Shown here: piece after piece, positions 53,860 through 64,000 of the stretch
Numbering within the stretch: the stretch's first letter is position 1
How the letters are laid out: each line of letters begins with the position of its first letter
Assembly (NCBI GenBank): GCA_905160935.1
Contig: CAJHZI010000645.1
Location: 58,501-122,500, forward strand
From: Enchytraeus crypticus
Taxonomy: Eukaryota; Annelida; Clitellata; Enchytraeida; Enchytraeidae
Reading direction: 5' to 3'
DNA length: 64,000 bases
Notes under the pieces: model-generated
What the model was told of the DNA's origin: nothing
Seen by the model: only the letters and a program-made list of their open reading frames with translations
Database searches by the model: none
Position numbers and translations under genes: made by a program

Positions 53860-54545
53860 GCTACAACTGGTAGCAGCTTTTGCTACTGCTGCATTTTTGC
53901 TGCTGCTACTACATCTCATGCTGTTGTTGCTGTTTCTACCATTACATTACTTCTGCTATTGATAACACCGTTGCTACCATTGTTGCTGCTACTACAGCTG
54001 ACAGTGTTCTTATTGTTATTGTTGTTGCTACCGTTGTACTACTGGTACTACGGTTTCTGATGGTTCAGCCACAGCTACTGATATTGCTGCTGCTGTTGCT
54101 ACATGCAGCTGTTCTTGATGTCGCTGCTGTTGCTGCTACTGATGTTGCTGCTGTGCTGCAGCAGCTACTGATATTTCTGCTGTTGCTGTAGCATCAGCTA
54201 CTAATGTTATTTATGCTCCTGCTGCATATGCTACTAATATTATTGCTGTTAATATAGCCGCTGCTACTTAATTCGTTGCTGTTGCATAATCTGCTACTGA
54301 TGTCGTTTCTGTTATTGCAGCAGCTGCTACTGATGTCGCTGCTGATACTGCATCAGTTGCTGTCGCTGTAGCAGCTGTCACTAATGTTATTGCTGTTAAT
54401 GCAGCCGCTGCTACTTACGTCATTGTTGCTGCAGCAGCTACATATGTCGCTTCTATTACTATAGCAGCTGCTCATGATGTCGCTCCTGTTATTTCAACAG
54501 CTGCTGTCGCTGTAGCAGCTGCTAGAGCCGCAGCAGCTGGCACAA
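53860..54545 (+). repeat. Imperfect triplet-rich repeat (GCT/GTT/ACT)n
   Basis: About 680 bp of degenerate trinucleotides such as GCTGCTACTGATGTCGCTGC with many CAGCAGCTGCTG palindromes. A Leu/Val/Ala-rich open frame is a by-product. Confidence 0.85.
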
Positions 54546-54549
54546 GCCG

Positions 54550-55190
54550 CTAGCACCTCAATGTCTCAGAGCTCAGAAGGTTGTCAGGACTGACACAGTA
54601 GAGTCCAGCTTTCAGCTCACCTGTGCTCTCATACTCCAGTCATTACAGCCCTGTTACACTGTAGAGCCAAATGATTCGAGTCCAATATTCAGTATTGTTT
54701 CCACCCGTCAAATTAGATTTGATCTACCTATAACTGTAAGTGTTCGTGAGAGCCGATTAACAGATATATATTGCACTAAACGAGAATCTACAGAGGATAA
54801 TAGTATCTAATAATCTACAAATAATAGCTGCAGAGAATCTAATAGAGGATATTTAGTTTCAGTTATAGGGCGCAGAGTTGGATTGGGTACAGGCTGACCA
54901 TTTATAGTGTTATTTATTAATTATTAAATGATCGATGAAGCGCTCATTGGCAAATTCGACAGGAATTCGGTATAATAATATTTAATTTATAATCTCTCTT
55001 CTGCTACTATATATACACGTATATATATATATATATATATAATTATTATTATTGCATATTTATGGGAAATGATCTGGAAATTCACACAAGAAATCCTTAA
55101 TTTTTGCCATTTACAATTTAAACTTTTCATAATCATAATTCTCACTGGAAATATTTATTGCTACTAAAGTGATTCAGTTAGAATATGTTT
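54550..55190. other. Non-coding DNA
   Basis: No gene recognised; a (TA)n run lies at 55019-55042. Confidence 0.45.
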
Positions 55191-55203
55191 CTATATCATG
55201 GTG

Positions 55204-55205
<2 letters not shown>

Positions 55206-55252
<47 letters not shown>

Positions 55253-55270
55253 AATATATATATATATAAC
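55206..55270. repeat. (TA)n microsatellite
   Basis: About 22 TA units, a TGTAAA break and a further TA run. Confidence 0.95.
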
Positions 55271-55757
55271 TTGTATATTAGAATGTGTCCAAAATATGGT
55301 AGAATACGTTACTATACTAGGCCTATATTAGAATAAGATTCTAAAAGACGGTAAAATGCGCTTCTATAATACTTGTATAATTTAGTTTATCGTTTAGTAT
55401 CGTTTATATGTTCATAACAGCACATATTATACAAACAATAGGAATGACTGTTCATGTAGTTAGATAAAGGAATACCTATACGAAAGAGGCTACCATAAAC
55501 AGGCCATAGCTCTGTTCGGTAATACCATAATTAGTAGCTATAGCGGAGTGTACTTGAGTCTGAAATTCAAAAAAATTATATTACAATACCAATTACACTA
55601 AACCTTTGGCAGCCGTACAATTGAGTATTTTAAACTTGCAATAATTAAGACAATTGAAGTGCAGAAGATTTGGTTGAGACGTGTAATTAGTTCATAAGTA
55701 GATTTATGTATTTAGTATACATTTTGTATGTATGTATGTGTTTAGTATAACTTAGGC

Positions 55758-56324
55758 ATGGCAGGTATATTCACTATCGACACAACCGTCTCCTACAGAC
55801 CTCACAATGGAGAGGCTTCACGCGAATCAAATGATCTGACTGCAATGAGCGTAACTACCAACGAGGTCTTAAGTCCTTCTGTTAACTGCGATAAGATGCT
55901 TGATAAAATCATAAATACTAAAGCACCTAATGAAGCCAGCGATAGTACTTTAAGGACAGGCGAGCGGAATCTTTACACAGCTATCAGCACTAACACTGGT
56001 AGTGATAATTCCAAGAGCATACCTGCGATCAATCAATATCAACTGGATAATATTACAATTGAGAAAGTGGATAATAATACAATTGAGAACGACTCTAGCG
56101 TGATTAGAATGGACTCCATTGATCAAGTCTTCCATCCTCACTCCCATTTTCCACCCGCTGGGGTGACGCCACCCCGCGTGACCTCAGAGAATCCTGCTGG
56201 GTATGTAGCTGACCACCCCGCGACCTCACTGGTAGGCTGTGAGGCGGCGGGACAGGACTATTGCTGTCCTGAGAGAATGGGTCCGACCCGACCCATCCAC
56301 TTCCACATCTGTAGACCGGTATGA
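55758..56324 (+). CDS. Probable coding exon of unknown function
   Basis: A 188-codon open frame with balanced composition and no repeat content begins MAGIFTIDTTVSYRPHNGEA. It is rich in Ser, Thr, Asn and Asp in its first 120 residues, has a His/Pro patch (HPHSHFPP) and a cysteine-containing end (GCEAAGQDYCCPERMG). No signal peptide or membrane segment is visible, so the product would be cytoplasmic or nuclear, or this is the N-terminal part of something larger. AGACCG|GTATGA at 56315-56326 is a possible splice donor just before the in-frame TGA, so it may be a first exon. I do not recognise the family. Confidence 0.45.
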   Translation: MAGIFTIDTTVSYRPHNGEASRESNDLTAMSVTTNEVLSPSVNCDKMLDKIINTKAPNEASDSTLRTGERNLYTAISTNTGSDNSKSIPAINQYQLDNITIEKVDNNTIENDSSVIRMDSIDQVFHPHSHFPPAGVTPPRVTSENPAGYVADHPATSLVGCEAAGQDYCCPERMGPTRPIHFHICRPV

Positions 56325-56329
56325 CAGAT

Positions 56330-56650
56330 CACTCTCTATTCTGTTATTTAATTTATTTAAGTTATTTTGTCGAATAATCATGATCAGACTTTACTCTATT
56401 TTTAATTTTGATATTAGACGAAGTAAATTCGCTATCTGATTGGCATCTCATATACATAATTAAATGAATTGTTTGAACATTACATTGATATTAGATTAAT
56501 TATCTTCCAATGGCTAGCGCAGCTATATGTATATTATCTAAAATAATAAGGGTATTTCATTTTATATTAGCCCAAAACGATAGGCCTACTGCACCAGTAA
56601 GCTAGTAGGAATCTATATGATATTTAGATATATTCATTCTTTAGCGCTTG
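56330..56650. other. Non-coding DNA
   Basis: AT-rich; nothing recognised and no follow-on exon found for the frame upstream. Confidence 0.45.
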
Positions 56651-56659
56651 GTATATAAC

Positions 56660-56805
56660 AACAAGAATGAGTATTGCTAGATGATTTAAAGTTTCACTCA
56701 TATATAGACATCAAGAGGAAAGCGGACGACAGAGAGGAGTGGAGGTGTTATATACCATGGACCTACCAGTAGGTAGTGCACCAAGAGCGAGAGAGCGCGC
56801 GTTTG
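56660..56805 (+). repeat. LINE 3' end with (GA)n-like tail
   Basis: TTGCTAGATGATTTAAAG, GAGTGGAGGTGTTATATACC and CAGTAGGTAGTGCACCAAGA match the end of the LINE at 49558-51213. Confidence 0.8.
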
Positions 56806-57162
56806 ATAGTAATTTAGATATAAAGGTTTCTCTTTTTGTTGTATTTTTTCAAAATGACGATAAAGCAAGTTGATTAATCGGTCATAATGTTCAAATAGAA
56901 GGTTATATGTCTTATCCTGATCGAGAAGTAGCGAGAGTTGGGTGCAGATAACGAACCTGTTGTTAGTGTTATCATCATGAGGAAAGATTGTGCTATTCAT
57001 TTCATTTATTCTTACCGCGGTAATTAATGATATTGTAAAATTTTTACTTTTATAACCAAATGAAATCACAAGATTTAAAATATTATTAAACACGGTAATT
57101 TCAAATGTTTTCTTATAAGCTAGGCGACTTACATTTAGATTTATTTGAGATATGAGTAGTTA

Positions 57163-57233
57163 AATCAATCAATCAATCAGCAAGAATTTAACGTCCGGTT
57201 CCTTGCCATAAGGCAATGTCAGGGACGTCTCCG
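57163..57233 (-). repeat. R6 SINE-like element
   Basis: (AATC)n, AATTTAACGTCCGGTTCCTT and AATGTCAGGGACGTC on the plus strand. Confidence 0.85.
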
Positions 57234-57236
57234 GAT

Positions 57237-57500
57237 GAATATTTAAATGTATAAAGATATTGTGTCATATGACTATTTAAATATATAAAAATGTCGCGTT
57301 ATACGAGGAGTAGGTAGCCAAAACACATAAAAATGTCGTTTAATTTGAGTAGTTAAATATATAGTGATATTATGGTATAAGAACAGCTAAATTTATAAAG
57401 ATGTTGTCTTATATGAGTTGGTAAGCATATAAAGATACTGTGGTATACAAGTGGTTAAATATGAAGATACCGGTATATGTTTTATATGAGTATTCAAATA
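57237..57500 (+). repeat. Degenerate ~35-bp tandem repeat
   Basis: Units resembling GTTAAATATATAAAGATATT plus TGTGTTATATGA recur about seven times. Confidence 0.6.
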
Positions 57501-57504
57501 CTGA

Positions 57505-58700
57505 ATGATACGTTTTTAGTTGTTTTCTGTGTAATATTTGAAAGCACTTTTATTAATGTTGACAAAAAAAGAAAAGAACTGTTGACTTGAATGTCGATAA
57601 ACGATGCATCTAACAAAAAGATTCTGCGAATAATTTTTTGAAGAGGCGAAATTCAACCAAGAAGGAATTGCCTAATGCTATGCAATTATTAGTACTAGAA
57701 GTAATTATTCCTCTTGGCGTGAAATGGATTTAGATACTTTTACAGCGAAAACCTCTATTACTGCATCAATATTTATTTACCAGGAATATTTCATGAAGCA
57801 CTGCATATTTTCCTACATCTTCAAGCACACATATTTCTTCCTCATATCGAGAAGATATATTGAATATATTAAGGAGATTTAATTGCGACTGTTTTATAAT
57901 ACCGAATGGTTGAAATGTCAGTGCCTGATCAGTATTCGATTCGAAGTCTTTCAATCGAAACGCAGCTGCCTAACTGATTTGATCATCCAAGATGATCCCA
58001 GCGCAGTACATATTCGCGAGATTTTGGATTTATAGATGTTAAAATAGCAGTTATAGAATTCTTTGATGAGAAATTGCATGTATTCGACAAATCAATCTGC
58101 AATTTAATGAATGTACGTAATTGGAAATTCTATAATTTGTAGCTAAATTAAATTTACATCAGGATTGCGGGCCTCCTGTAATCGAAAGGCGGAAAGTGGT
58201 TATTAAATAAAGCGGTGGAATAAATTTCATCTTCTCTAATTTATTCTAGACTAGAGTAGCTGGCGAGGCGTGAATTGGACAATGTTATTTCACGTAGAGT
58301 TCATCTCGTTATGATCTAAGCTTACACTCGAGTCGTGATCATTAGAAGAAAAGATGTGACAAGATTTAAGTAGAGTTACAGCGATACAACGTAGAATAGA
58401 GAAGATGTGACGAGATCTAAGATAGAGTTTCAGCGTTATGTTGTCGCTCAACAGCTGAGTGTCTAATTACGTCGCAACAACATTAACAACATTCGTGTTG
58501 TCACTAACACACGGTAGGTTGCATTGAGTTCTGGTTCAGATTGATTTATTGATGAACTGGTTGTTTTACGGATTGATTGTTTGATTGGCGGAACAGTTGA
58601 TTGGCTGTTTGACCGATTGATTTAAATTTAAATTAAGAAAGTGATTTCATTCAAATTGTCTGTTTGATTAAACTACAAAAAATTGAGTTTTTTATCCGAT
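57505..58700. other. Non-coding DNA
   Basis: No gene recognised. An imperfect 55-60-bp duplication (AGATGTGACAAGATTTAAG and AGATGTGACGAGATCTAAG) lies at 58352-58435. Confidence 0.45.
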
Positions 58701-58705
58701 TTACC

Positions 58706-58885
58706 GATCTCTCTCTCACTCTCTCTCTCTCCCTCTTAGTGCGCTGCTTATTAGCAGGTCCATGACATATAGCTTCTCCACAGTTACAATCTTCTGCGTT
58801 TCTCTTCATATCAACATACGATTAGTTATCAAGTTATCTAGCATCTCAAATCTAGGTCTTCCACTAACCTTTTTTCTTTTTCCTA
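58706..58885 (-). repeat. LINE 3' end with (GA)n tail
   Basis: On the minus strand, AGAGATGCTAGATAACTTG-like sequence through ATGGACCTGCTAATAAGCAG and AGAGGGAGAGAG follows the LINE at 49558-51213. Confidence 0.75.
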
Positions 58886-59191
58886 CCTCTTTTAGTAAAC
58901 ACTTTCCTATCAGATCATGACTGCTCCATTTCTTGTTTCCATTCATTACCATATATGCATTACAATATTTGTAAAATATTTGTATTTTATATTCAATATT
59001 AATTACATTTGCATTGCGATATTTACCAATTTTCTGTTTAACTCAACCCTATTTAGCACTTCTTCACTCGCACTTTCAAAGTGCATATTAAAATTAATTT
59101 ATTAGCTACTACAGTTATTGTTTGCAAAAAACGTGCCGAAGAAACCATCTGCTGCCAATCGTGTGCCGGTTAGATGAACAACATCGTAACA

Positions 59192-59330
59192 CTGGCTGGA
59201 GCCAGTGGCGATATCGGTAAGATATTCGACCGCGGATCAATATGTGAGGGGTTCAAATCCTGGGCTCGCTCGTCACTGACATCGCTTTCGAGTGATGAAA
59301 TTGACGTTAACATTAGCGTTTCATTGACTT
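59192..59330 (+). repeat. R1 tRNA-like SINE copy
   Basis: CTGGCTGGAGCCAGTGGCGA, box B GGTTCAAATCC, core CGAGTGATGAAATTGACGTT. Confidence 0.9.
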
Positions 59331-59495
59331 TTTACACACTTACGCAGTCAGCAGACAACCAATGATTCCAATTCACAACTTGTAGACTCTAACAGTTCCT
59401 TGTAGCAGGAAACAAAGATTAGACTTAACTTAGCTAATTTAATGCTTTTTGTTCTAACATTTTGCAATAATCGTCGTAATAGTAAGATTTTCGAT

Positions 59496-59596
59496 AACAA
59501 TAATAATAATAATAATAATAATAGTAATAATAATAATAATAATAATAAAGGTTTAACGTCCATTTCCTCATCCAAGAATGATGTCAGGGACATTCA
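59496..59596 (-). repeat. R5 SINE-like element
   Basis: (AAT)n then AAAGGTTTAACGTCCATTTC and GATGTCAGGGACATTC. Confidence 0.85.
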
Positions 59597-59599
59597 TAA

Positions 59600-60210
59600 A
59601 TCCTACAGGAAGCAGCAACAAGACAAATGACCAGCTGAAGGTAATTGATCCCGTGAAGAACGTTAGATGAACATAACGTGCTGATGTTAGATCTAGTGTA
59701 CTCTGGGATTTGTTGTAATGGCTGCGTTATGTCAAGCGAATCTATCACGTGATCAGTGCATTATCTGACCGAGAGACAGAGAGATTGAAAGGATTTCATA
59801 ATTTAGAGAAATACAAAAATCGTCAAAATATATAGAGTACATATTCATTTTTTTTATTCCTTAAAAAGAGACAGGATCAAGATGCATCACATATAAATAT
59901 ACACACACATATACACACATAAACATAGGATCTCAAAACTTTCAAAATGAATTGTAGGAAACTTAACTAGAATTCCTACTATCAAATCAATCGATGTATA
60001 TAAAATCAAGTTCGCACAACTAAGCTATGCTGTGTTAATCTTTTATCTAGTGATGCTAAATATTAAAATTCTTGTCTAATTGAAGAAGATGACTGCTGAA
60101 TCATCTGTGATGTACACGCGAGAGATGATGGCAAATAACCTCAGTACTTTGAATGTTTCTAATCAATTTGACATTCAATCTTTAGTTGAAATATCTGCTA
60201 CTAAATATTA
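59600..60210. other. Non-coding DNA
   Basis: Nothing recognised. Confidence 0.45.
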
Positions 60211-60213
60211 GTA

Positions 60214-60292
60214 GTGGCCCGTGTTGTTTCCGGGATACTGAAGAATAAGCCACCTGTTATCAGAACTAGTCGTAAGAGGCGACTAAGCAAGA
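60214..60292 (+). repeat. R4 SINE-like 5' fragment
   Basis: CCCGTGTTGTTTCCGGGATAC, GAAGAATAAGCCACC and GTCGTAAGAGGCGACTAAG. Confidence 0.7.
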
Positions 60293-60674
60293 ACTGAGTA
60301 GGGAAACATAAATCCACCACAGACATCATATTTTTACAAGCAATATGCTATATAAGTTATGGAGAGGCCTACGTTAGAATCTTTTGCTAAGGGTTTAACT
60401 TGTTGATGGAAGGAGTGCAGTTGATGACGCGTGAAGAACAGCAGATGAGAAGGAATATGTACCTAAATACCTATTTTCCGACAACATGAGAGAGCAAATA
60501 GTAGTGTTACTCTTTATAATTGTTGCAAAGTATGGAGATGCGTTTGCACGATAAAACATATTTTAAAAGAATTAAATATGCTGTAGATATATTTTACGAC
60601 ATTGAGCTAACTTGCGGTTATTTTCAAAATTCCAAAACATCATAAGTGTTACAGCGGAATTCAATAGAGTTTCA

Positions 60675-60962
60675 ATTTTCCAAGTAATAGTAATAACAAT
60701 AACCTCCGATAATTTGTATAGAGGTGTTATGTCCGAGATGGTCTTCGAGACCGCTTTACTGGTTCCTGGTAGATCATTATTAGTCCTTTCCATTGTTAAT
60801 CATATATTTGCTATTGATAGCGCCATTCGGAAGCAAGCTCCGGCACAACATTAACCTTCCATGGGCCCAAAGAGCTATCCATCATTACTTGACCGACCTG
60901 GGTATTGAACCCAGGCCACTTATATCCTAGGCGAACAGTCTAACCGTTACGCTATATCCTCT
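60675..60962 (-). repeat. R7 tRNA-like SINE, near full length
   Basis: Minus strand: box A TAGCGTAACGGTTAGACTG, box B TGGGTTCAATACCC, then CCATGGAAGGTTAATG, CCAGGAACCAGTAAAGCGG and TCGGAGGTTATTGTTATTAC. Confidence 0.85.
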
Positions 60963-61369
60963 CCCCCAAGTAGAAAGTCGGAGTGAATATGAGAGATGGA
61001 AGAGCTGGAAAGGAAAGATCGTAAAGATCAACAGTGGAGCTCGGGGTGTGGAGGGGCAAAGTGGGGTGAATGTGAAAGTGAAGGAGGGTGGAGGGCGGAA
61101 TCGTGTCGTGTTTCTAGAAGTTTGAGCAGATTTTATCACGTTTTAATAAGACGTCTCGATATCGCCAGGTCAAATATCGAAGAATAAGAAAAGAATATCT
61201 GAGAAAAGGGAAAGAATGTCGGAGGATGAGAAAAGAATAAGACAGAGTGAATGTATATGAGATAAATTGGGCATATACGGAGAAATGAAGATAATGTTTT
61301 CGAAAAGCTTTTAGATCGATTTGTGATGGGAACACTTAAGACAGAAGACATTATTTAAGTGGTTTGTAA

Positions 61370-61440
61370 ATAATAATAATAATAATAATAAAGGTTTAAC
61401 GTCCATTTCCTCATCCAATGTTGATGTTAGGGACGTCACC
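61370..61440 (-). repeat. R5 SINE-like element
   Basis: (AAT)n, AAAGGTTTAACGTCCATTTC and GATGTTAGGGACGTC. Confidence 0.85.
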
Positions 61441-61674
61441 ACAGAAGTAAATAGCAACTAAAGCAGGTTTTTCATGAGGTAAGGTAATAGCTCAAATGCT
61501 AGTAAATGTTTTCCTGGAATGTTGTATTATTTGTCAGGCATCTTGACAAATATTATCAGTTGCTAACACAAAATAACAATTCTCAGTTTATTTTTCAATT
61601 TTAAGTGAGATATAGAGAGGACTATGGGTAGGAATTCATACACTGGACTTAACATTTGACAGAACACTAGCAAG

Positions 61675-61742
61675 CGAGAGAAAGAGAGAGAGAAAGAGAG
61701 AAAGAGAGAGAGAAAGAAAGAAAGAAAGAGAGAAGAGAGAGA
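61675..61742. repeat. (GA)n/(GAAA)n microsatellite
   Basis: Interrupted GA and AAAG repeats. Confidence 0.9.
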
Positions 61743-61744
61743 AT

Positions 61745-62460
61745 GTGCGTATATTAAATACAAACAAAATATCAGTAACGTGTTTGCTGAAAGGAAAACT
61801 CGCTAACCACTCTGCCACGCTGTCGATATTGTATCGACATGTAGTTATACAATTATAGGCGACCTGATTGGGATCTGAGCGAGGTGATTGAAAGGAAATT
61901 GAGAAGTGGAAAATTGATCGAGGAAGAGTTGGTCGTCCGGCTGGATAGGAGGGATTGTGTGTGATGGGGGAGAGTTGAATGAATGATAGAGGGAAAAGAA
62001 AGAGAGAATAAATATAGACAGGGATGGGAATGAGGTGGAAGGAACACAAGGTTTGCAAAGAAGAGCGTAATCTAATCTACAATATAAAGTTGTTTAGTGA
62101 AATTTCAATTTTTCTACTCCGCTATTGGAAATATGAAGAAATAAGATCTGTTATTCTTGCCAATATGTTGGCTTTGACACAATACATGTATCTCGTACAC
62201 TTTGATTTTCTGTTAATTTCAATTTCTACTACTAATCTGTGTTAGAAATAAATATAAACCAATTTTCTCATAATAACGACAGTCTATTCCCCGGGATGAA
62301 AAGCGCATTAAACAGCGCTGTGGAAAATGCTATGAAACAATTTTCCAGATCAGTTTGGCTGGGGGGCAATGGAGTGAGGAGAGGGGATAGGGTTGATACG
62401 ACAACCGTTGTGTGAGGTGTGGAGATCTTAGAGAGATAAGAAACAAGGGGTCCGCGTACA
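61745..62460. other. Purine-biased non-coding DNA
   Basis: 61860-62055 is G/A-rich on the plus strand; no supported gene. Confidence 0.4.
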
Positions 62461-62469
62461 CCCTCGGGT

Positions 62470-62488
62470 CAAATAGACCCGTTCTTTA
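62470..62488. repeat. Palindrome CGGGTCAAATAGACCCG
   Basis: Preceded by ACCCT; the arrangement resembles the palindrome-bearing ends of the piggyBac-like elements at 24955 and 34486. No second end was found. Confidence 0.45.
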
Positions 62489-62717
62489 CATCGTTCAGAT
62501 ACCTTTTAGTGATTTTTACTTGAACACCAAACGGTGTCAAGCTTGGTATACTACATTTAAATAAAATTATATTTTTATGTTAATTTAGAAGCAAAATCTC
62601 ATTTATAAGTAAAGTTTTTGTGAGCAAATTTTATGAATAATTTGTACTGTGCTTTCTGGTATAATATTACATACACGCCCACATGTATATACAATAGAAT
62701 GACTTTCAGAGTTTCAA

Positions 62718-62935
62718 TTCAGCTAGACTGAATAGTTTTAAATGACAGACCCTGAGGTGAATCGAACTCTCGTGGGTTCGAATCCCAGTCGCGCTGATCT
62801 GAGAGTAAAATCTCGGACATTCACTGGACTGGCTACACGGAAAATGGAACAAATTGCCTAACGGATTTAACATGTGGTATTAAAAGTGATAGATATCAAC
62901 ACAGTTGATCATTTCACTATAATGTGTATTATTAT
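62718..62935 (+). repeat. R2 tRNA-like SINE, 5'-truncated, (ATT)n tail
   Basis: AGTTTTAAATGACAGACCC, box B GTGGGTTCGAATCCC, then the R2 body and an (ATT)n tail. Confidence 0.85.
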
Positions 62936-63217
62936 TGTTATTATTATTATTATTATGACTCTGGATATTTTATATATTTATTCGTTAGGCCTACATGTAA
63001 CTTGTAGATATTTTACTCATGACTTTATAGAAGACTGTAGATTTTATTGAATAACTATTATCGTTTTTCCGATGTTGTCATGAACTGATGATGTTTGATT
63101 GATAGCATTTGCTAAAACTTGAGAATTGAAAATGTAAAGACTCTGTGTGTACCGTAAAAGCAGTATTATCAGACTAAATGAAATATTGAGGAAAATGAGA
63201 TGATTAAAGTACAAATT

Positions 63218-63418
63218 AGCCCTTGTTGTGTCCGAGCTGCTGAAGAATACACCAACCGTAAACCGAACGTCACGTAGAAGGTGACAAAGCATTCAGATTA
63301 AAATCAACGTCAGAAAGGGAATTCGTTTTGTGAGCGCCTATGCTCCAAAAACTGCCACAAAACTTTCTGAAACCCGACCCTAGCTAAATTGAAATTCAAG
63401 GGAACGTGATGATGATGA
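63218..63418 (+). repeat. R4 SINE-like element with short (GAT)n tail
   Basis: CCCTTGTTGTGTCCGAGCTG, ACGTCAGAAAGGGAATTCG, CCCGACCCTAGCTAAATTG and GTGATGATGATG; an internal deletion removes the middle. Confidence 0.8.
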
Positions 63419-63419
63419 C

Positions 63420-63795
63420 TACAATATTCCTGAAGAAAAGTTTTTAAAAGAAAATTAAGGATAAATTAATGAATAAAAGTTTTAAGTTGAATTAAAGATG
63501 AAACCTATGAGAACGAATTATCTTGATGGATTTTCTTGCCACACTTAAGACGAGTTTGATGATTTTTTGACATTCGATCGTTAAAATGTTTTCTGTTGTA
63601 TTCAACTGTGGATTAGGTCGCAATAAAATAAATGAGATAGATAAAGAGGAAAATTGCGAAACTTTATATTACATTTATCCTAACCATTAATCTAAAACTT
63701 AATCCTAATCCTAATGTTAACCCTAACCTAAAGCCTAACTTTAAAAACGAGTAAAAGAAGACTTTCTTAGTAGCACACTTCCTTTCAATTAAATA
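63420..63795. other. Non-coding DNA
   Basis: AT-rich; CCTAA-like motifs at 63680-63745 are a degenerate short repeat. Confidence 0.45.
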
Positions 63796-63797
63796 TC

Positions 63798-63825
63798 TCT
63801 CTCGTTTTCTCTTTCTACCTCTCTC

Positions 63826-63888
<63 letters not shown>
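63798..63888. repeat. (CT)n microsatellite
   Basis: About 35 uninterrupted CT units after a degenerate start. Confidence 0.97.
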
Positions 63889-63891
<3 letters not shown>

Positions 63892-64000
63892 GATAAGGAG
63901 GACCTAATCAACTGCCGGGGACTCGAGTTATCCGCTTGAGCGATATTAAAGGAATTTTCTACTCGGCGGGGTAACCCGGGTTCATCCATACCACATTACT

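Noticed and set aside
53880-54191. 103-codon Leu/Val/Ala-rich frame resembling a membrane protein
   Set aside because: Translation of a degenerate triplet repeat.
63680-63745. Interstitial telomere-like CCTAA motifs
   Set aside because: Too few and too irregular to support a telomeric origin.

Overview
The window looks like invertebrate animal nuclear DNA. It is AT-rich, intron-rich and crowded with microsatellites, minisatellites, SINEs, decayed LINEs and DNA transposons, with no bacterial-style gene packing. The secreted lectin-like domains, the LINE type and a 5S-rRNA-derived SINE would fit a lophotrochozoan, perhaps a mollusc. That placement is inference; no diagnostic host gene is present.

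The main host content is two paralogous genes on the minus strand, reconstructed here from splice signals, reading phase and domain similarity. Gene A runs from 12095 down to 5207 and gene B from 38395 down to 24180. Each has five coding exons: signal peptide, cysteine-rich PAN/apple-like module, a 40-43 nt micro-exon, and two exons that together make an F-type-lectin/F5-8C (discoidin) domain. Both use the intron phases 1-0-1-1, and both joined reading frames are whole (297 and 285 residues). Their first three introns and fourth introns are filled with mobile elements. A third probable coding exon, of unknown function, lies on the plus strand at 55758-56324.

Layout. 1-5200: dispersed repeats and a 10-bp minisatellite. 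5207-12095: gene A, with an intact DD37E mariner-type transposon (9366-10757) in its first intron. 12.1-24 kb: no gene; a 200-bp inverted repeat, an 18-bp minisatellite, a decayed CR1/L2-like LINE and several SINEs. 24180-38395: gene B, whose fourth intron holds a dead piggyBac element (24955-26670) and a 39-bp repeat that copies its own splice donor. 38.4-49.5 kb: long tandem arrays (GATA, 26-bp and 16-bp units) and a 1.6-kb hAT-like element with a perfect 8-bp target duplication. 49.5-51.2 kb: a broken LINE with recognisable reverse-transcriptase motifs. 51.3-64 kb: SINEs, LINE tails, microsatellites and the orphan exon.

Repeat families are labelled R1-R8 locally. R1 and R7 are tRNA-like SINEs, R2 is another tRNA-like SINE, R3 is 5S-rRNA-derived, R4 ends in (GAT)n, R5 ends in (TTA)n, R6 ends in (ATTG)n, and R8 is a two-copy family. 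R1, R5, R6 and a further tRNA-like SINE share a similar 3' core, and one LINE family ends in (GA)n tails that explain several microsatellites here.
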